Shown: positions 42,420 through 53,410 of the stretch, in pieces
How positions within the stretch are numbered: position 1 is the first letter of the stretch
Layout: each line of letters starts with the position of its first letter
From: Forficula auricularia
Taxonomy: Eukaryota > Arthropoda > Insecta > Dermaptera > Forficulidae
Length of the DNA stretch: 64,000 bases
NCBI GenBank assembly: GCA_024734495.1
Contig: JALMQS010000085.1
Span: 15,786,048-15,850,047, forward strand
Reading direction: 5' to 3'
The notes under the pieces: model-generated
What the model saw: only the letters and a program-made list of their open reading frames with translations
What the model was told of the DNA's origin: nothing
Databases searched by the model: none
Translations under genes and position numbers: made by a program

Positions 42420-42900
42420 TTTATTATAATTTCGATTATTTGTTCATAAGAATTGGAGATTTACGTTATTTCGTCATTGATCATATCATCAGAACTTGAC
42501 CAAATTAATATGGGACCACTCCTAAGGTACCCCTTTCTAATATAAAAAAGAATCATCGAAATGTTTGTCGGTCCACGTGGCAAAAAGTTCTCGCTGAACA
42601 TACATAAAATAAATAAATAAATAGTTAGGTATCCTGACTACCTTCATATACTGATCCAAACGCAGAAAGAATCATAAAATCGGTTCATAAACAAAGAAGT
42701 TATGCGCGAAAATACATAACAAAAAAAGGTCCAATACCAATGAAATTTATATGGTAACAATCGGAAACTATACTGAACCCAATGCAAAAAAATCATCAAA
42801 ATCAGTTCATAATTGGCGAAGAAATCAGGTAACATAGATACAAAAAAAAATTCAGTCGAATTGATAACCTCCTTCTTTTTTGAAGTTTGTTAAAAAGAAG
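42420..42900 (+). repeat. Snap-back family outer arm
   Basis: Matches 49855-50276 ('cataagaattggagatttac', 'agaacttgaccaaattaata', 'aatgaaatttatatggtaac') and ends 'ctccttcttttttgaagttt'. Only one arm is present. Confidence 0.8.
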
Positions 42901-44620
42901 TGATTTGCATCAGGGTCATTTTCAAATGTATTCAATTCAAGACTGTAGACAGAAAAATATTTCAGAGAAGGGGGGGGGATAGTTACCCACCAAAGGGTTA
43001 GAGGCGTATGGATAAACTTCTAGGAGTAGGAGACATGATCTCCCAAATGCCCTAAAGTTTCCACTGGAAATATATATTTAAAAAAATTAAAATACGTCTT
43101 TTCGTGTTTTTTAGTAAAAACATTAGTTCTATTTTCATAGTATAATGTTAACAATACTTTAAAGATGTTAGGCTAATAAATATAAAATAAAGGGAAAATA
43201 AAAAATTCATCTATAAGAAAAGGTAATTTTTATTGTTTGAACAGTAGTTATGGTAAAATAACCAAGATATTATATTATTTGTTGAATTCATCTTTTCTCT
43301 AATTTGGTCTTTTCACTTATTCAGTCAATACATCGCTCTCCCATCACTGTCCGACTGAGTTTACGCAGGTACAAAATCTTTAAAGAAATACCTCACACTC
43401 AATGATAAAAAAATATTTTTATTTTTGACACCACTAAAAATTTGACCATCCTCAAAATAATAATTGGATTAAAATATTAATACATTTTTTATTTATGGAA
43501 AATGAATACATCATATCTTCTAAATTTCAAGTTTTTATCTTATAATAACGCATAGAGTGCGCAGGCCAAGAACGAGTATTGGCCGTTCAAGCGCTGTACA
43601 GGAATTTACAGGAACAATTTCGAGGTACTTTTGACCCCGCTGGAGTCCAAAACCCATTTAAAATATTGAGCTGAAATTATACCCACGTCATACTATACGT
43701 CGCGTGGGTTGTCGCTCTCAAGCTCATCCTTACTGATACTGAAGGCATCATCATCATCAACGTCATCTAGACGCTAGTAAAGATATTTTTCTATTCATTT
43801 CATTAATCATGGGTCTTTGTTTGCTGAAAACCTTTAATTTACAACCCCCGCACTACATCCTACACCCCTCATTCATATAGCCGCATCATGAGCCCGTTTT
43901 CCGTTATAAAAATTGGAATGTTAAATTGGAGACACTCGGTCGGTCAGTGCTTTGAAAAAGAAAAGTGGTGTGTTCGTCGTTTGGGCGCCTTAACAAACGG
44001 TTATTGGCGATATTTTATTGTAAAAAAAGGGAACATACTACATAAAACAGTATATTTTGCATCACGATGTTCTACCTTCTAATTCTTACTATTTGAACTT
44101 AGGTACTTCGGAATCAAACAAGTACAAAAATTCTATAAGATTCTAAATGTACAACTCTAAATGTTTTTTGTTTTGTTTTATTTTTAAGCCGCAGCGCCCC
44201 CTTTGACTCGGCTCCCAGGGCGACCGCCCCGGTCCCCCCGCCCACGCGACGGCCCTGTATACCCATATAATTATGTAATAGACTCACTGACATCGGATAC
44301 TTCTAATCATTCCAGCACCATTTCACATGCTGCATAGTTTGAAACACATATAAAGGAAAAATTACAAAAACCCCAAACTTTTTATTTCTCAACCCCTAAA
44401 ATGAAGATTGTAGGGTAAATTTGCATCTACTGTATTATAAATTAAATGACTCTAGGATGCTAAAATTTGGCAATTTTGTAGAGTTTGGTGATTAATAAAC
44501 GTGAATATTAATAATGAAAAAAACTTTACTTCCATTAACCACTAAAATGAAGAGATGAAATAAGTAGGGTGAATTAACTCTCCCCCCCCTTCAAAAAATA
44601 TATATAAAAATAAAAGCTAC
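42901..44620. other. No gene recognised
   Basis: A minus stretch near 43690-43775 reads an acidic run (LDDVDDDDAFSISKDELESD) but stops soon after; it may be a transposase or host-protein relic. A GC-rich block at 44190-44258 ends 'gcgacggccctg' like a hAT right end, with no left partner seen. Frame 43888-44082 is unsupported. Confidence 0.3.
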
Positions 44621-44623
44621 ATT

Positions 44624-44925
44624 CAGTAGAACCTCGTTTATCCGGACTAACTAGGACCAAATGCAATCCGGATAATCAAGATATATGGGTAATAAAAACA
44701 AAACAAATCCTCAAATAAGCGAATTTGAATTTATTACGATAAAAAAAAACATGTTTATATCAAAATTACATAGAATTGTTTCAAAAAATACATTTTTGGT
44801 GAAATTATAATTACATTCTTGCTATCAGAGTTAAAAATTATTATCTATGTGAACATTTATTAAAATAAAAATGTCTACAAATTCGGTCCGGATAATACGA
44901 GGGCCGGATAAACGAGGTTTTACTG
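44624..44925. mobile_element. pogo/Tigger-like MITE, about 300 bp
   Basis: Left CAGTAGAACCTCGTTTATCC and right complement of CAGTAAAACCTCGTTTATCC, each followed by GG. Such CAGT...CTCG ends are typical of the pogo group of Tc1/mariner. TA follows the right end; the left TA is degraded. No coding sequence. Confidence 0.85.
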
Positions 44926-44944
44926 TATTAGCTTACAAAGAGAA

Positions 44945-45410
44945 GAGAAATCCCACCCAAAACATTTCTGTAAAAAAAAAAAACAGGCTAAGTTCAATAA
45001 GTAGTGGAATTTTGTGTGCAGCCAAGTTAAATTCGCCAAGAATAATTAAGTCGAGACATAGGACTTTCAATCAAAACACATTCTTACCATTTTAAATGAC
45101 GGCCTAGATTTATGAATTCTATATTTTTAAATTAAATTATTTTCCTAAAACTTGGCTGGTCACGAATTTAATTAATTTACCCTAATGGTATAATTACAGC
45201 CAATTTTCATGAAAATAATTTAAATTAAAAATTAAGAATGCATAAATCTAGATTGTCATTCAAAATGGAAAGAATGCATTTTAATTGAAAATACTAATTT
45301 CTCTATTTAATTATTCTTGGCGAATTTAACTTGGCCGCGCCCTAGATTTCACTAGTTTTTCGAACTTGGACTGTTTTTTCAAAGAAGTGTTTTGGGTGGG
45401 ACTTAGTTTA
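44945..45410. mobile_element. MITE-like inverted repeat, about 100-bp arms
   Basis: Left arm 'cccacccaaaacatttct' to 'gccaagttaaattcgccaag'; right arm 'cttggcgaatttaacttgg' to 'tgttttgggtgggac'. A second, inner inverted pair ('catttta...atgac' and 'gtcattcaaaatg') flanks the centre. Non-coding. Confidence 0.8.
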
Positions 45411-46000
45411 GGAGCTACATTCTTATGACAGAGAGACAGACAGATATGTATTGTAGCGTCCCTAATAGAATCTCGTATTACTTTTTAAACGGAACCCTAA
45501 AAAACGAGAACAACCACAAGCAATTAACAGAATAGAAAAATAAAATCATTACGATTTTATTGAACCTATAAATAGTTTTTATTTTATAATTTCACTTTAT
45601 CTAAATAATTAATTTAATTAACTATCCGAGTCTGCATGATGATTCTTAGCTTTCAAGTAGACCCTTGGGAAATAATAAGGAGCCGGTTAGACTTTGCTTT
45701 TCCAAATGATCACACCTCCCACTTAAGATTGATTAACATAATTTAATCTAAATTCATTGCTCCCTAAGAATGGCCTTTTTCATTTCGAAGCCATCCTAAA
45801 TTTGATAATCATTACAATGGTGAAGGAAAAAGTTCCTCGATTTTTAAGCAAACAAACAAACAAATTTATTAGTAAATTAAATAACGAGATTAGAAACTTA
45901 TCTAAAGTAAGAGTATTTACACTTTCAAAAGATCAGAAGTTAGTAAATAGACAAAATCTAGTTCGTAGTGAGAAAAGCTAGACAAGTACAAGTCCTTATA
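45411..46000. other. No gene recognised
   Basis: Begins with a 'gacagagagacagacagat' tract and 'aaacggaaccctaaaaaa', a repeat end common in insect genomes. Frame 45757-45981 is unsupported. Confidence 0.4.
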
Positions 46001-46008
46001 TACCTTCC

Positions 46009-46997
46009 CAGGGGCGTCTTTATGAGGTATGAGGCCCTAGGCCCAGGTATCGATGGGCCCCTAGTAAAACTAGCTCTGCTTTAGTCAATTTTATTAGTTA
46101 AATAAATTTATAATTTTTTCTCATTAATATATCAAAGAATAATTGATATGTCAAAGAGAATTATTTTGACCGCGCTTATTTGAAAAATATATTTATCGCG
46201 AGACTACTGAGGATAACGCTATTAGAGTCTGCGGATTCTTAAGTCTGGACCAAGAGAGAAAAAGATGTGATCCTTTATTTAACATCATTATTTCAAGTTA
46301 GAAATATATAAGTTTAGATATTATTTTCACTCAATATTTGACGAAAATTCCCTACAATTGATTCGCGATTGAATCAAATGTAGAAAACATTCGATTAATT
46401 AATGGCAAGCATCTAACATACATGCTAATAGATCAAGCGCTCTAAACTGGTAGATCGAATATATAACATCTGAGATTTGAAATTCATTTGGTGATCCATC
46501 CGAATGTCATGCGGGCTATACGCGAAATGACGTTGGATTGTAGCTAAATGGATCATATCTTTTTCTCTCTTGGTCCAGACTTAAGACTCCGCAGACTCCA
46601 ATAGCGTTATCCGCAGTAGTCTCGCGATAAATATCTTTTTCAAATAAGCGCGGTCAAATTAATTCTCGTTGATATATCAATTATTCTTTGATATATTAAT
46701 GAGAAAAAATTATAAATTTATTTAACATCATTATTTCAAGTTAGAAAATATATAAGTTCTAGATATTATTTTCACTCAATATTTGACAAAAATTCCCTAC
46801 ATTTGATTCAATTACGAATCAAATGTAGAAAACATTCGATTAATTTTATTAGTCACTCGCTGAGGGTTAATTGTTGAAAGTTTTTATCGGCAACTCATTA
46901 GGTGTGGACTTAGTGGGTTTAGTCGATGCCGGTGAGCCCTAACATGCCTGGGGCCCTAGGCCCCGGCCTGTTAGGCCTTTGCATAAAGACGGCCCTG
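46009..46997. mobile_element. hAT element with long internal inverted repeats
   Basis: Ends CAGGGGCGTCTTTATG and CAGGGCCGTCTTTATG (complement); flanking 8-mers taccttcc and taccctcc (7 of 8). Both termini are rich in GGCCCTAGGCCC. Inside, 46098-46273 is the inverse of 46549-46725 ('gtctggaccaagagagaaaa'), and 46280-46405 is directly repeated at 46727-46841. Confidence 0.87.
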
Positions 46998-47334
46998 TAC
47001 CCTCCATACAATATATAAAATGCTAAGGGATTTTGTGTCTTGAAATTTGCTATAGATATTCCTTGGCACCTAAGGTTGAAAAGAAAAATCATATATTGAA
47101 TATTTACTTTACAATCATCTCATTATCTTAATATTAATTTCCATTTAAAAACGACTCAAACACCATTTGCCAAAGTTTGATATACTAAATTATATTTTTA
47201 AAACTTGAAATTCATGTGGATGGTTCTATTCATGACGTAACCGTAGAGTTAGAAGGAATGTTTTAAAAATTCCACTCCTGATCGGTTTAAAATCTTTAAC
47301 AAAATTCACCGATTTATTTAATTTTATGTTAAAA

Positions 47335-48028
47335 TATCCCCTAATTTTCAAGTGTCTATCTCAATTTTAACCCGTGGCGCACAGCGATCAAGTTTCTCAT
47401 CTAATGAAAAATTAGGGTTTTTCAATATTTTATTCTGGTCAAAGTAATAGTTCAAAAAATTTTAAATTTTCTAGATTTTATCCTTATAATAGTAACTATC
47501 ATTTTGAATTTGTAAGACATTTTATCTATTATAATTTTGAAGTTACAGCTAGATAAAATACTGCTATATCTATAGTTATTTAGATAGGAAATACATCGCT
47601 GTGTGGTTTTTAGCATTGAACAATCAATTTTTTATTCCGGCCAAAGTAATGGTTCAAAACTTTTTAAACTCTGTAGACTTTATCCGTATACCTAATAGTA
47701 CCTATCCCTCAGAATTTTGACAGATCTTTAGCTATTATAATTTTGGAGTCTATAAATTACTAACGCTAATAATGTAGCAGTACCTATTTTATCTAGCTGC
47801 AACTCCAAAATTATAATAACTAAAAATTTTGAAGGATAGCTACTATTATAAGGATAATGTCTACTGATTTTAAAAATGTTTGAACCATTACTATGGTCGG
47901 AATAAAAAATTGAAAAACCCCAATGAGAAACTTGATCGCTCGGCATGGGTTAAAATTGAGATAGAGACTTAAAACTTAAGGGATATTTTTTTATTTATTT
48001 CCAACTATATGAGCCTCTGTCAGCGTAA
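47335..48028. mobile_element. Foldback element copy 1 (rearranged)
   Basis: Shares arms with 62267-62843: 'gtctatctcaattttaaccc', 'ccggccaaagtaatgg', 'ttatccttataatagta', ending 'gcctctgtcagcgtaa'. An extra left-arm segment (47385-47580 and 47640-47730 are related) shows internal duplication; the left terminus is lost. Non-coding. Confidence 0.8.
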
Positions 48029-49074
48029 AAATGAGAAAATACCCCAAATTGGGCGGGGTGGGGTGTGGGGAGAAGGGACCAACACAGCATCCAGTTTGTT
48101 GTTATTTGGGGCCTCAGCTATAAGAATCTGAGCATATTAGATGGATCATATTGCATACCAAGTCCACCCAGCTACTAGTCTATTGGTTATTTTATTATTA
48201 GGTATCTTTTCTTATTTATTTGTAATCTTAATTTGATGTAGATACTTATTATTAAGTTAGGTGTTATATTTAATTGAAATATTTGTATTTTTTAATATAG
48301 TAAGAAAAAATCAAGCGTTTCTTTATTTACTTTTAATACACACTCGGAATTCAATTTAAGAGAAAATATAAGGGATTTGATTGCCTTATTTATTATAAGA
48401 TATGTTTAAGTGTACTGGAGAAATATCAATTTGACAACTTCTCATTAATAAGAGATCTGTTCAATGATTGAGCCAAGGTCTCGCTGAAATGAATGTTAAT
48501 TTTTTTATTTATCTAATTAAAGAGATAAAGTAAATTTTCAAAGAACGATATGTTTACGTGTAGTGGAGAAACAAACTCCTCCATTTCTACTGAAAGAAAT
48601 GTCTGCTATTGAGCTAGTGGTTAATTATGCTTCTGAAGTTACAATTTGCCATCTAAATAATAAATATTTAAAATAAAGATCATTTCCCTTTGTCACATCG
48701 TCTCGTATTTGAGAGATTTGTGTTTTAAATATGTTTATAAGATTAGATTCTAACAAGTTCAAATACATAATTAATTTCGTCATATTACCAGAATAATATA
48801 GATAAAGCCAGAGTAAGAAAATACATTATCATGGAAATGGATAATGAGAGAGTAACGAGTGGAAATAATTCGAAAATGATTTTCCTTAAGAGTCTAATTG
48901 GAATATTCCATTAATAAAGCGATCTTGTTATCTTTTCAAAGAGATTCAAAATTTCCGTAAAATAATATATTTTATACGCTTTATATTAGCTTCACCTGTA
49001 TGTATGTATTTTTCTATCAATATGACTTTTGTTCTGTTAAATTCCACAAATATTTCTATATAAAAATAATTGTT
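48029..49074. other. No gene recognised
   Basis: AT-rich, no reading frame or repeat assigned. A G-rich patch 'gggcggggtggggtgtgggg' lies at 48052. Confidence 0.4.
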
Positions 49075-50276
49075 TTCCTACTCAATTTATATGAAAGTAT
49101 ATGAAAATAATAATAATTTTTATAATAAAAAATGATCAATGACGAAATAGCGTAAATCTCCAATTCTTATGAGTAAATAATTGAAATTATAATGAATAAA
49201 ATCTTTATTCGCTCGACGCTTTCTCTTACGAGATGCATGCAAGGTATTATATTAATTCACTATTAATAACATCACTAAAAAGAGAAAAATAAATAAATTT
49301 TTATAAAAAAAAATATAAAACCGACTTCAAAAAAACTAAATGCAACAAATAAAATAATAAGAACTCGAAAATCAAATAAATTGCACTAAAAGGTATAAAA
49401 TAATTATCTAAGTAATTTAGTTACAACTAAGCGACGAAATATTAACATGAAATCACATTTTGAAGTCGGTGCCAATCATATACATTTTATGAATCGCACT
49501 CGATGGATCTTAGTACGTTTGGCGGGTAATGAAGACAACATCGCGTAAGCTCGCTTATATAGTTTGTTTAGCACCGATTTCAAAAAGTGATTTCATGTTA
49601 AGTTGTAACTAAATTACTTAGATAATTATTATATTTTATACCTTTTAGTGCATTTTATTTGATTTTTGAGTTCTTATTATTTTATTTGTTGCATTTAGTT
49701 TTTTTGAAGTCGGTTTTATATTTTTTTTATAAAAATTTATTTATTTTTCTCTTTTTAGTGATGTTATTAATAGTGACTTAATATAATACCTTGAATGCAT
49801 CTCGTAAGAGAAAGCGTCGAGCGAATAAAGATTTTATTCATTATAATTTCAATTATTTACTCATAAGAATTGGAGATTTACGCTATTTCGTCATTGATTA
49901 TATCAGAACTTGACCAAATTAATATGGGACTACCCATAAGGTACCCCCTTTCCAATAAAAAAAGAATAATCGAAATCGGTCCAAAAAGTTCTCCCTGAAC
50001 ATACATAAAATAAATAAATAGTTAGGTATCTTGACTATCTTGGAGCTATACTGATCCAAACGCAGAAAGAATGAATAAAATCAGTTCCTAAACAAAGAAG
50101 TTATGCCTGAACAAACATAACAAAAAAGGTCCAATACCAATGAAATTTATATTTTTACCAATCGGAAACTATACTGAACCCAATGTAAAAAAAATCATCA
50201 AAATTGGTTCATAATTGGCGAAGATATCAGGTAACATTGACAAAAAAAAAAAATCGTCGAATTGAGAACCTCCTTT
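49075..50276. repeat. Snap-back repeat, copy 2 (largest palindrome)
   Basis: Arms about 49100-49450 and 49575-49920 are near-perfect complements ('gcatctcgtaagagaaagcg' on the right matches 'cgctttctcttacgagatgc' on the left). The loop carries 'gaatcgcactcgatggatct'. The right side continues as the outer arm shared with 42420-42900, ending 'tcgaattgagaacctcctt'. Confidence 0.9.
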
Positions 50277-50814
50277 CTGCGCCCCACACTTTTTAATTAA
50301 GTATTACATTATTTTGTACTTTTTAGTTGTTGTTTTTTTTAAATATATTTAATTATGATTTTGTATTAACATAGAGATTGACTAAATGGGCTACGTTTCG
50401 ATTAGAAAAATAAATATTAGGGCGTTTTCCGTTTTTGTAATAAGTTAATGGTGGCAGTAAGCTATATAGTAAAATCTAGCTAGAGGGGACTGCCAGCGTT
50501 GCACAAGAGCAGCTTAATCCGATTGTTTTGAAATAAGTAGAATTTTATTCTGATTAGCGGGCAGTTCTCTCTAGCTAGATTTTACTCTATAATGAACCGG
50601 GACCCTTACGATTGCACAGCTCAAAAAGTTTTCGGATATGTTTTCTGAAAAGCATGAAAAAGTAATTAAATATATATTCAAATTAAATTATTATTTGTTG
50701 TAAACTTTATCAACATAACGTTAAAATATAAAATTATTGTAGTTTAATTTAGATATTGATATTTTTATTTCAATAGTTTTTATTTGACGACTTTCAATTT
50801 TAAACATAGATAAT
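50277..50814. other. Short inverted repeat, otherwise nothing recognised
   Basis: 'gtaaaatctagctagaggga' (50469) and 'ctctctagctagattttac' (50566) form a 20-bp inverted pair about 100 bp apart, a possible small MITE. No gene. Confidence 0.5.
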
Positions 50815-51012
50815 TATTGTAACTTATATATGGCAAGTTGGTTTATATTTTATATATTTGTAATTAGATTAAGAGATTTTTTAGGAACCGGAGATGGATA
50901 ATAATATTCAAACACTATCTATGGAGTATTATGAGTTTATTAAATCATGAAGAGACAGTCCCATGGTTCTGTTTCGCTTTATTTATAATGGCATTATCAG
51001 TGCCCGTCTGAG
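50815..51012 (+). repeat. Dispersed repeat interrupted by the SINE
   Basis: Matches 61930-62130 in inverse orientation ('aggaaccggagatgg', 'cccatggttctgtttcgctt'). Its continuation 'atgatattaacagaaat' resumes at 51377 after the SINE; the 61.9-kb copy is uninterrupted. Confidence 0.85.
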
Positions 51013-51377
51013 TCCGCCTCCGTGGTGTAATGGTCAGAATAACTGACTGGCAACCCGGAGGTCTCGGGTTCGATTCCCGGCTATACCCAGACATTTTTTC
51101 TGTAAGTATAGGGTCTGGTAATAAAAATTAAGTGGGAGATAAATTTAACCGAATTTATCGCGCGGAAAATTTACCACTGCTCGAAGCCCCTAAAACCTTA
51201 GTAAATTGGATATTGAATTGTATCTAAGTTTCTGAGATTGGCTCGTGATCCCGGCTTCTTTTCCTTTTACTCTGTTCTTTTCACGATGGAGGGGCCAGCC
51301 CATACAGGCCTTTAGGGGATCCACCTTCTGGTGTATCTCCTTCTCACATCAATATCATTAAAAAAAAAAAAAAAAAA
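51013..51377 (+). mobile_element. tRNA-headed SINE with LINE-derived 3' tail
   Basis: Head 51013-51090 has A box TGGTGTAATGG and perfect B box GGTTCGATTCC, as in a Pol III-transcribed tRNA-derived SINE. The body is AT-rich. The tail from 'cttttcacgatgg' through 'ccaccttctgg' to 'cttctcacatcaatatcatt' followed by poly-A matches the 3' end of the LINE at 53330-53410. Sharing its tail with a LINE is how a SINE recruits that LINE's reverse transcriptase. Insertion is confirmed by the empty paralogous site near 61920. Confidence 0.9.
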
Positions 51378-51448
51378 TGATATTAACAGAAATATTAATA
51401 TGTAATTAAATTAGGGAACGAAGAAAAGATTTTTTATTATAGACAAAA

Positions 51449-51544
51449 GGATCAGCCGGGATTCGAACCCGGGATCTTCGCATGTGCGATGTGCTGCGAT
51501 GCCTTCATAAGAGCCTTAGTTCTTATCCTCTTGGCCACTGATCC
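51449..51544 (-). tRNA. tRNA-like sequence (class II-like), left arm
   Basis: 96 nt. Acceptor stem GGATCAG/CTGATCC is perfect (7 bp), T arm CCGGG-TTCGAAT-CCCGG is perfect, and the A box TGGCCAAGAGG and B box GGTTCGAATCC match Pol III consensus. GCAT/ATGC could be a long variable arm as in Leu or Ser tRNAs. The anticodon region cannot be folded into a 5-bp stem with 7-nt loop, so no isotype is assigned; probably a tRNA-derived repeat rather than a working tRNA. Confidence 0.65.
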
Positions 51545-51821
51545 CCGAACTCTAAACGAAAGCTAATACCTAATGTCTATATGAATTTGGAATTTCATTT
51601 TTATTTAATCTTTTAATCTCTTCTTCGTTCATTTTCGCAGCTCTGTAGTGGCCGGACTATTATTAAACTATATTCAAACGCCGTTTGTGATAGATTGGGA
51701 GGGGTTTGAATATAGTTTAATAATAGTCCGGCCACTACAGAGTGCGAAAATGAATGAAAGAGATTGAAATAAAAATGAAATTCCAAATTCATATAGACAT
51801 TAGGTATTAGCTTGAGTTCGG

Positions 51822-51912
51822 GGATCAGTGGCCAAGAGGATAAGAGCTAAGGTTCTTATGAAGGCATCGCAGCGCACATGCAAAGATCCCGGGTTCGAAT
51901 CCCGGCTGATCC
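51822..51912 (+). tRNA. tRNA-like sequence (class II-like), right arm
   Basis: 91 nt, the inverted counterpart of the left arm's sequence with 5 nt fewer in the variable region and a few substitutions. Acceptor and T stems are intact. An alternative hairpin AAGAGC-TAAG-GTTCTT replaces a normal anticodon arm. Intact Pol III boxes suggest it could be transcribed. Confidence 0.65.
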
Positions 51913-52194
51913 TTTTGTCTATAATAAAAAATCTATTCTTCGTTCCCTAATTTAATTTAATTTATAATTGTCTTTCGATGCGGCCTCGTTGCGCCCGCTC
52001 TGGGGTAAAGAAAAAATTATTTTCGACCTTTGGGTTTGTGATCGATTTGGGAGGCGTTTGAATATAATTAATAGGTAATAGTTTAGGATCAAAAATTATT
52101 TTCTTTTTCAAAAAGACACATTGAACATGATTAGTAAATATTCAACCTGCGTATGACATGTTATGCTATTATAGATAATTAATTGTATCATCAA

Positions 52195-53410
52195 TTAATT
52201 TAGATTTATGCGCAGACTTAATAATTGGGGAACTCAAAACTTGGTTAACTTTAATGCAGTCAAAATGCAATTTGCCAAATCTCTAGGTACACCGATAGAA
52301 GCCTTCGCGACAAATCATTCGATTCTAGCTTACTATGGAATTCAGTGATAAGATTTCAATGTTGGGCGTCTCTCTGGGGTCTGACCTTTCTTGGAATGAC
52401 CAAATCACGTCTGCTGCTAAAGCTGTTGCGTGCAAGCTTGGTTTTCTATTTAGGTCCAGACGCTATTACACCCAACCAGCTTCTTACACTATACATAATA
52501 TAAGGCTCAAATTCGCCTCTGTTTCGATTACTGCTCTTTTCTGTTGAGAGGGGTCTCCAAGCATTCACTTGCCACACTAGATGAAATTCAGAAGACTAAA
52601 CTAATAGGATGCCGGCCTTATCTAACTCACTCAACTCCCTAGCCCAGTGGTTCTTAACCTTTTTAATACGGGGGCCAAATTTGAGAAATATTTTCATGTC
52701 GCGACCCAAAAAAGTCAAATTTTTTTCATTATACTTAAGTAATTTTCTTTAATTTTACAATGATTACCATGTTTTGCAACTGACATATAAATACAATGTT
52801 TAACAATAGAGATAATCAAAAGTAATTTTCGATCCAAAAATTTAATGAAAAATCATGTGTTTTTAATATTTTTACTTTGAATAGTACTGAACAAATTAAA
52901 ATATATTTTTATGCTTATTGAAAATAAATCTTAGTAAAATATTTGATTAACGACCCCGCATGACCCAAAGAATATGCTGGGCGACCCAATTTCGGGTCTC
53001 GAACTAAAGGTTAAGAACCACTGCCCTAGCCAACTGGAGAACCGTTTCTGCCTTTTGCCTGTACTATAGATACTACCGTGGTGTTTGTTCAGACTAGCTT
53101 AAATCAATTATCCACTCTAAAGCCCTATTTGTAAAAAAACACTTGGTTTTCGAACGCTCAGCACCCCTTCGCTGTCAAATTGGATAAGAATCGAACCAGA
53201 GCTTTCGCCAAGTCCTCCAGAAACTGGAATTCGCTTCCTGCCACAGTCTTCCTCATGACTTATAACCTTCAGCTGTTTAAGACCTCGGACTCCTACCAAG
53301 CCCCAAAAAAAAACTATTCTCTTCTTCTTTTCACGATGTAGGTGCCAATCCAGGCCTCTAAGGGCTGCACCTTCTTGGTCTAACTCCTTCTCACATCAAT
53401 ATCATTAAAA
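52195..53410 (+). pseudogene. Decayed LINE copy (RT thumb to 3' end), split by a hAT MITE
   Basis: Fragments align in order with the 21-kb LINE: RRLNNWGTQNLVNFNA, SMLGVSLGSDLSWND, KLGFLFRSRRYY, then beyond the hAT CSD, LKSIIHSKALF, RNWNSLPATVF, TYNLQLFKT. Stops and frameshifts throughout. The 3' UTR 'cttttcacgatgtaggtgcc' to 'cacatcaatatcatt' matches the tail of the SINE at 51013-51377. RT catalytic motifs are not included. Confidence 0.85.
52645..53023. mobile_element. Intact hAT MITE, 379 bp, perfect TIR and TSD
   Basis: 18-bp perfect inverted ends CAGTGGTTCTTAACCTTT, and perfect 8-bp duplications CCCTAGCC at 52637-52644 and 53024-53031. It interrupts the LINE relic. No coding sequence. 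The perfect ends indicate this is one of the younger insertions here. Confidence 0.96.

Larger units (their letters stand above)
51407..51957. repeat. 550-bp palindrome carrying two opposed tRNA-like sequences
   Basis: Arms 51407-51680 and 51704-51957 are nearly complementary, with a 23-bp centre. Outer ends read 'aaattagggaacgaagaa' and its complement. Each arm carries one tRNA-like sequence plus a 'gtggccggactattatt' block. A fragment of the centre recurs at 52030-52075. Confidence 0.92.

Noticed and set aside
43690..43775. Acidic minus-strand run resembling a transposase or host-protein N-terminus
   Set aside because: It stops quickly, has no splice signals I trust and matches no family I can name.
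44185..44258. GC-rich block ending 'gcgacggccctg' as a hAT right end
   Set aside because: No matching left end or target duplication was found upstream within the window.
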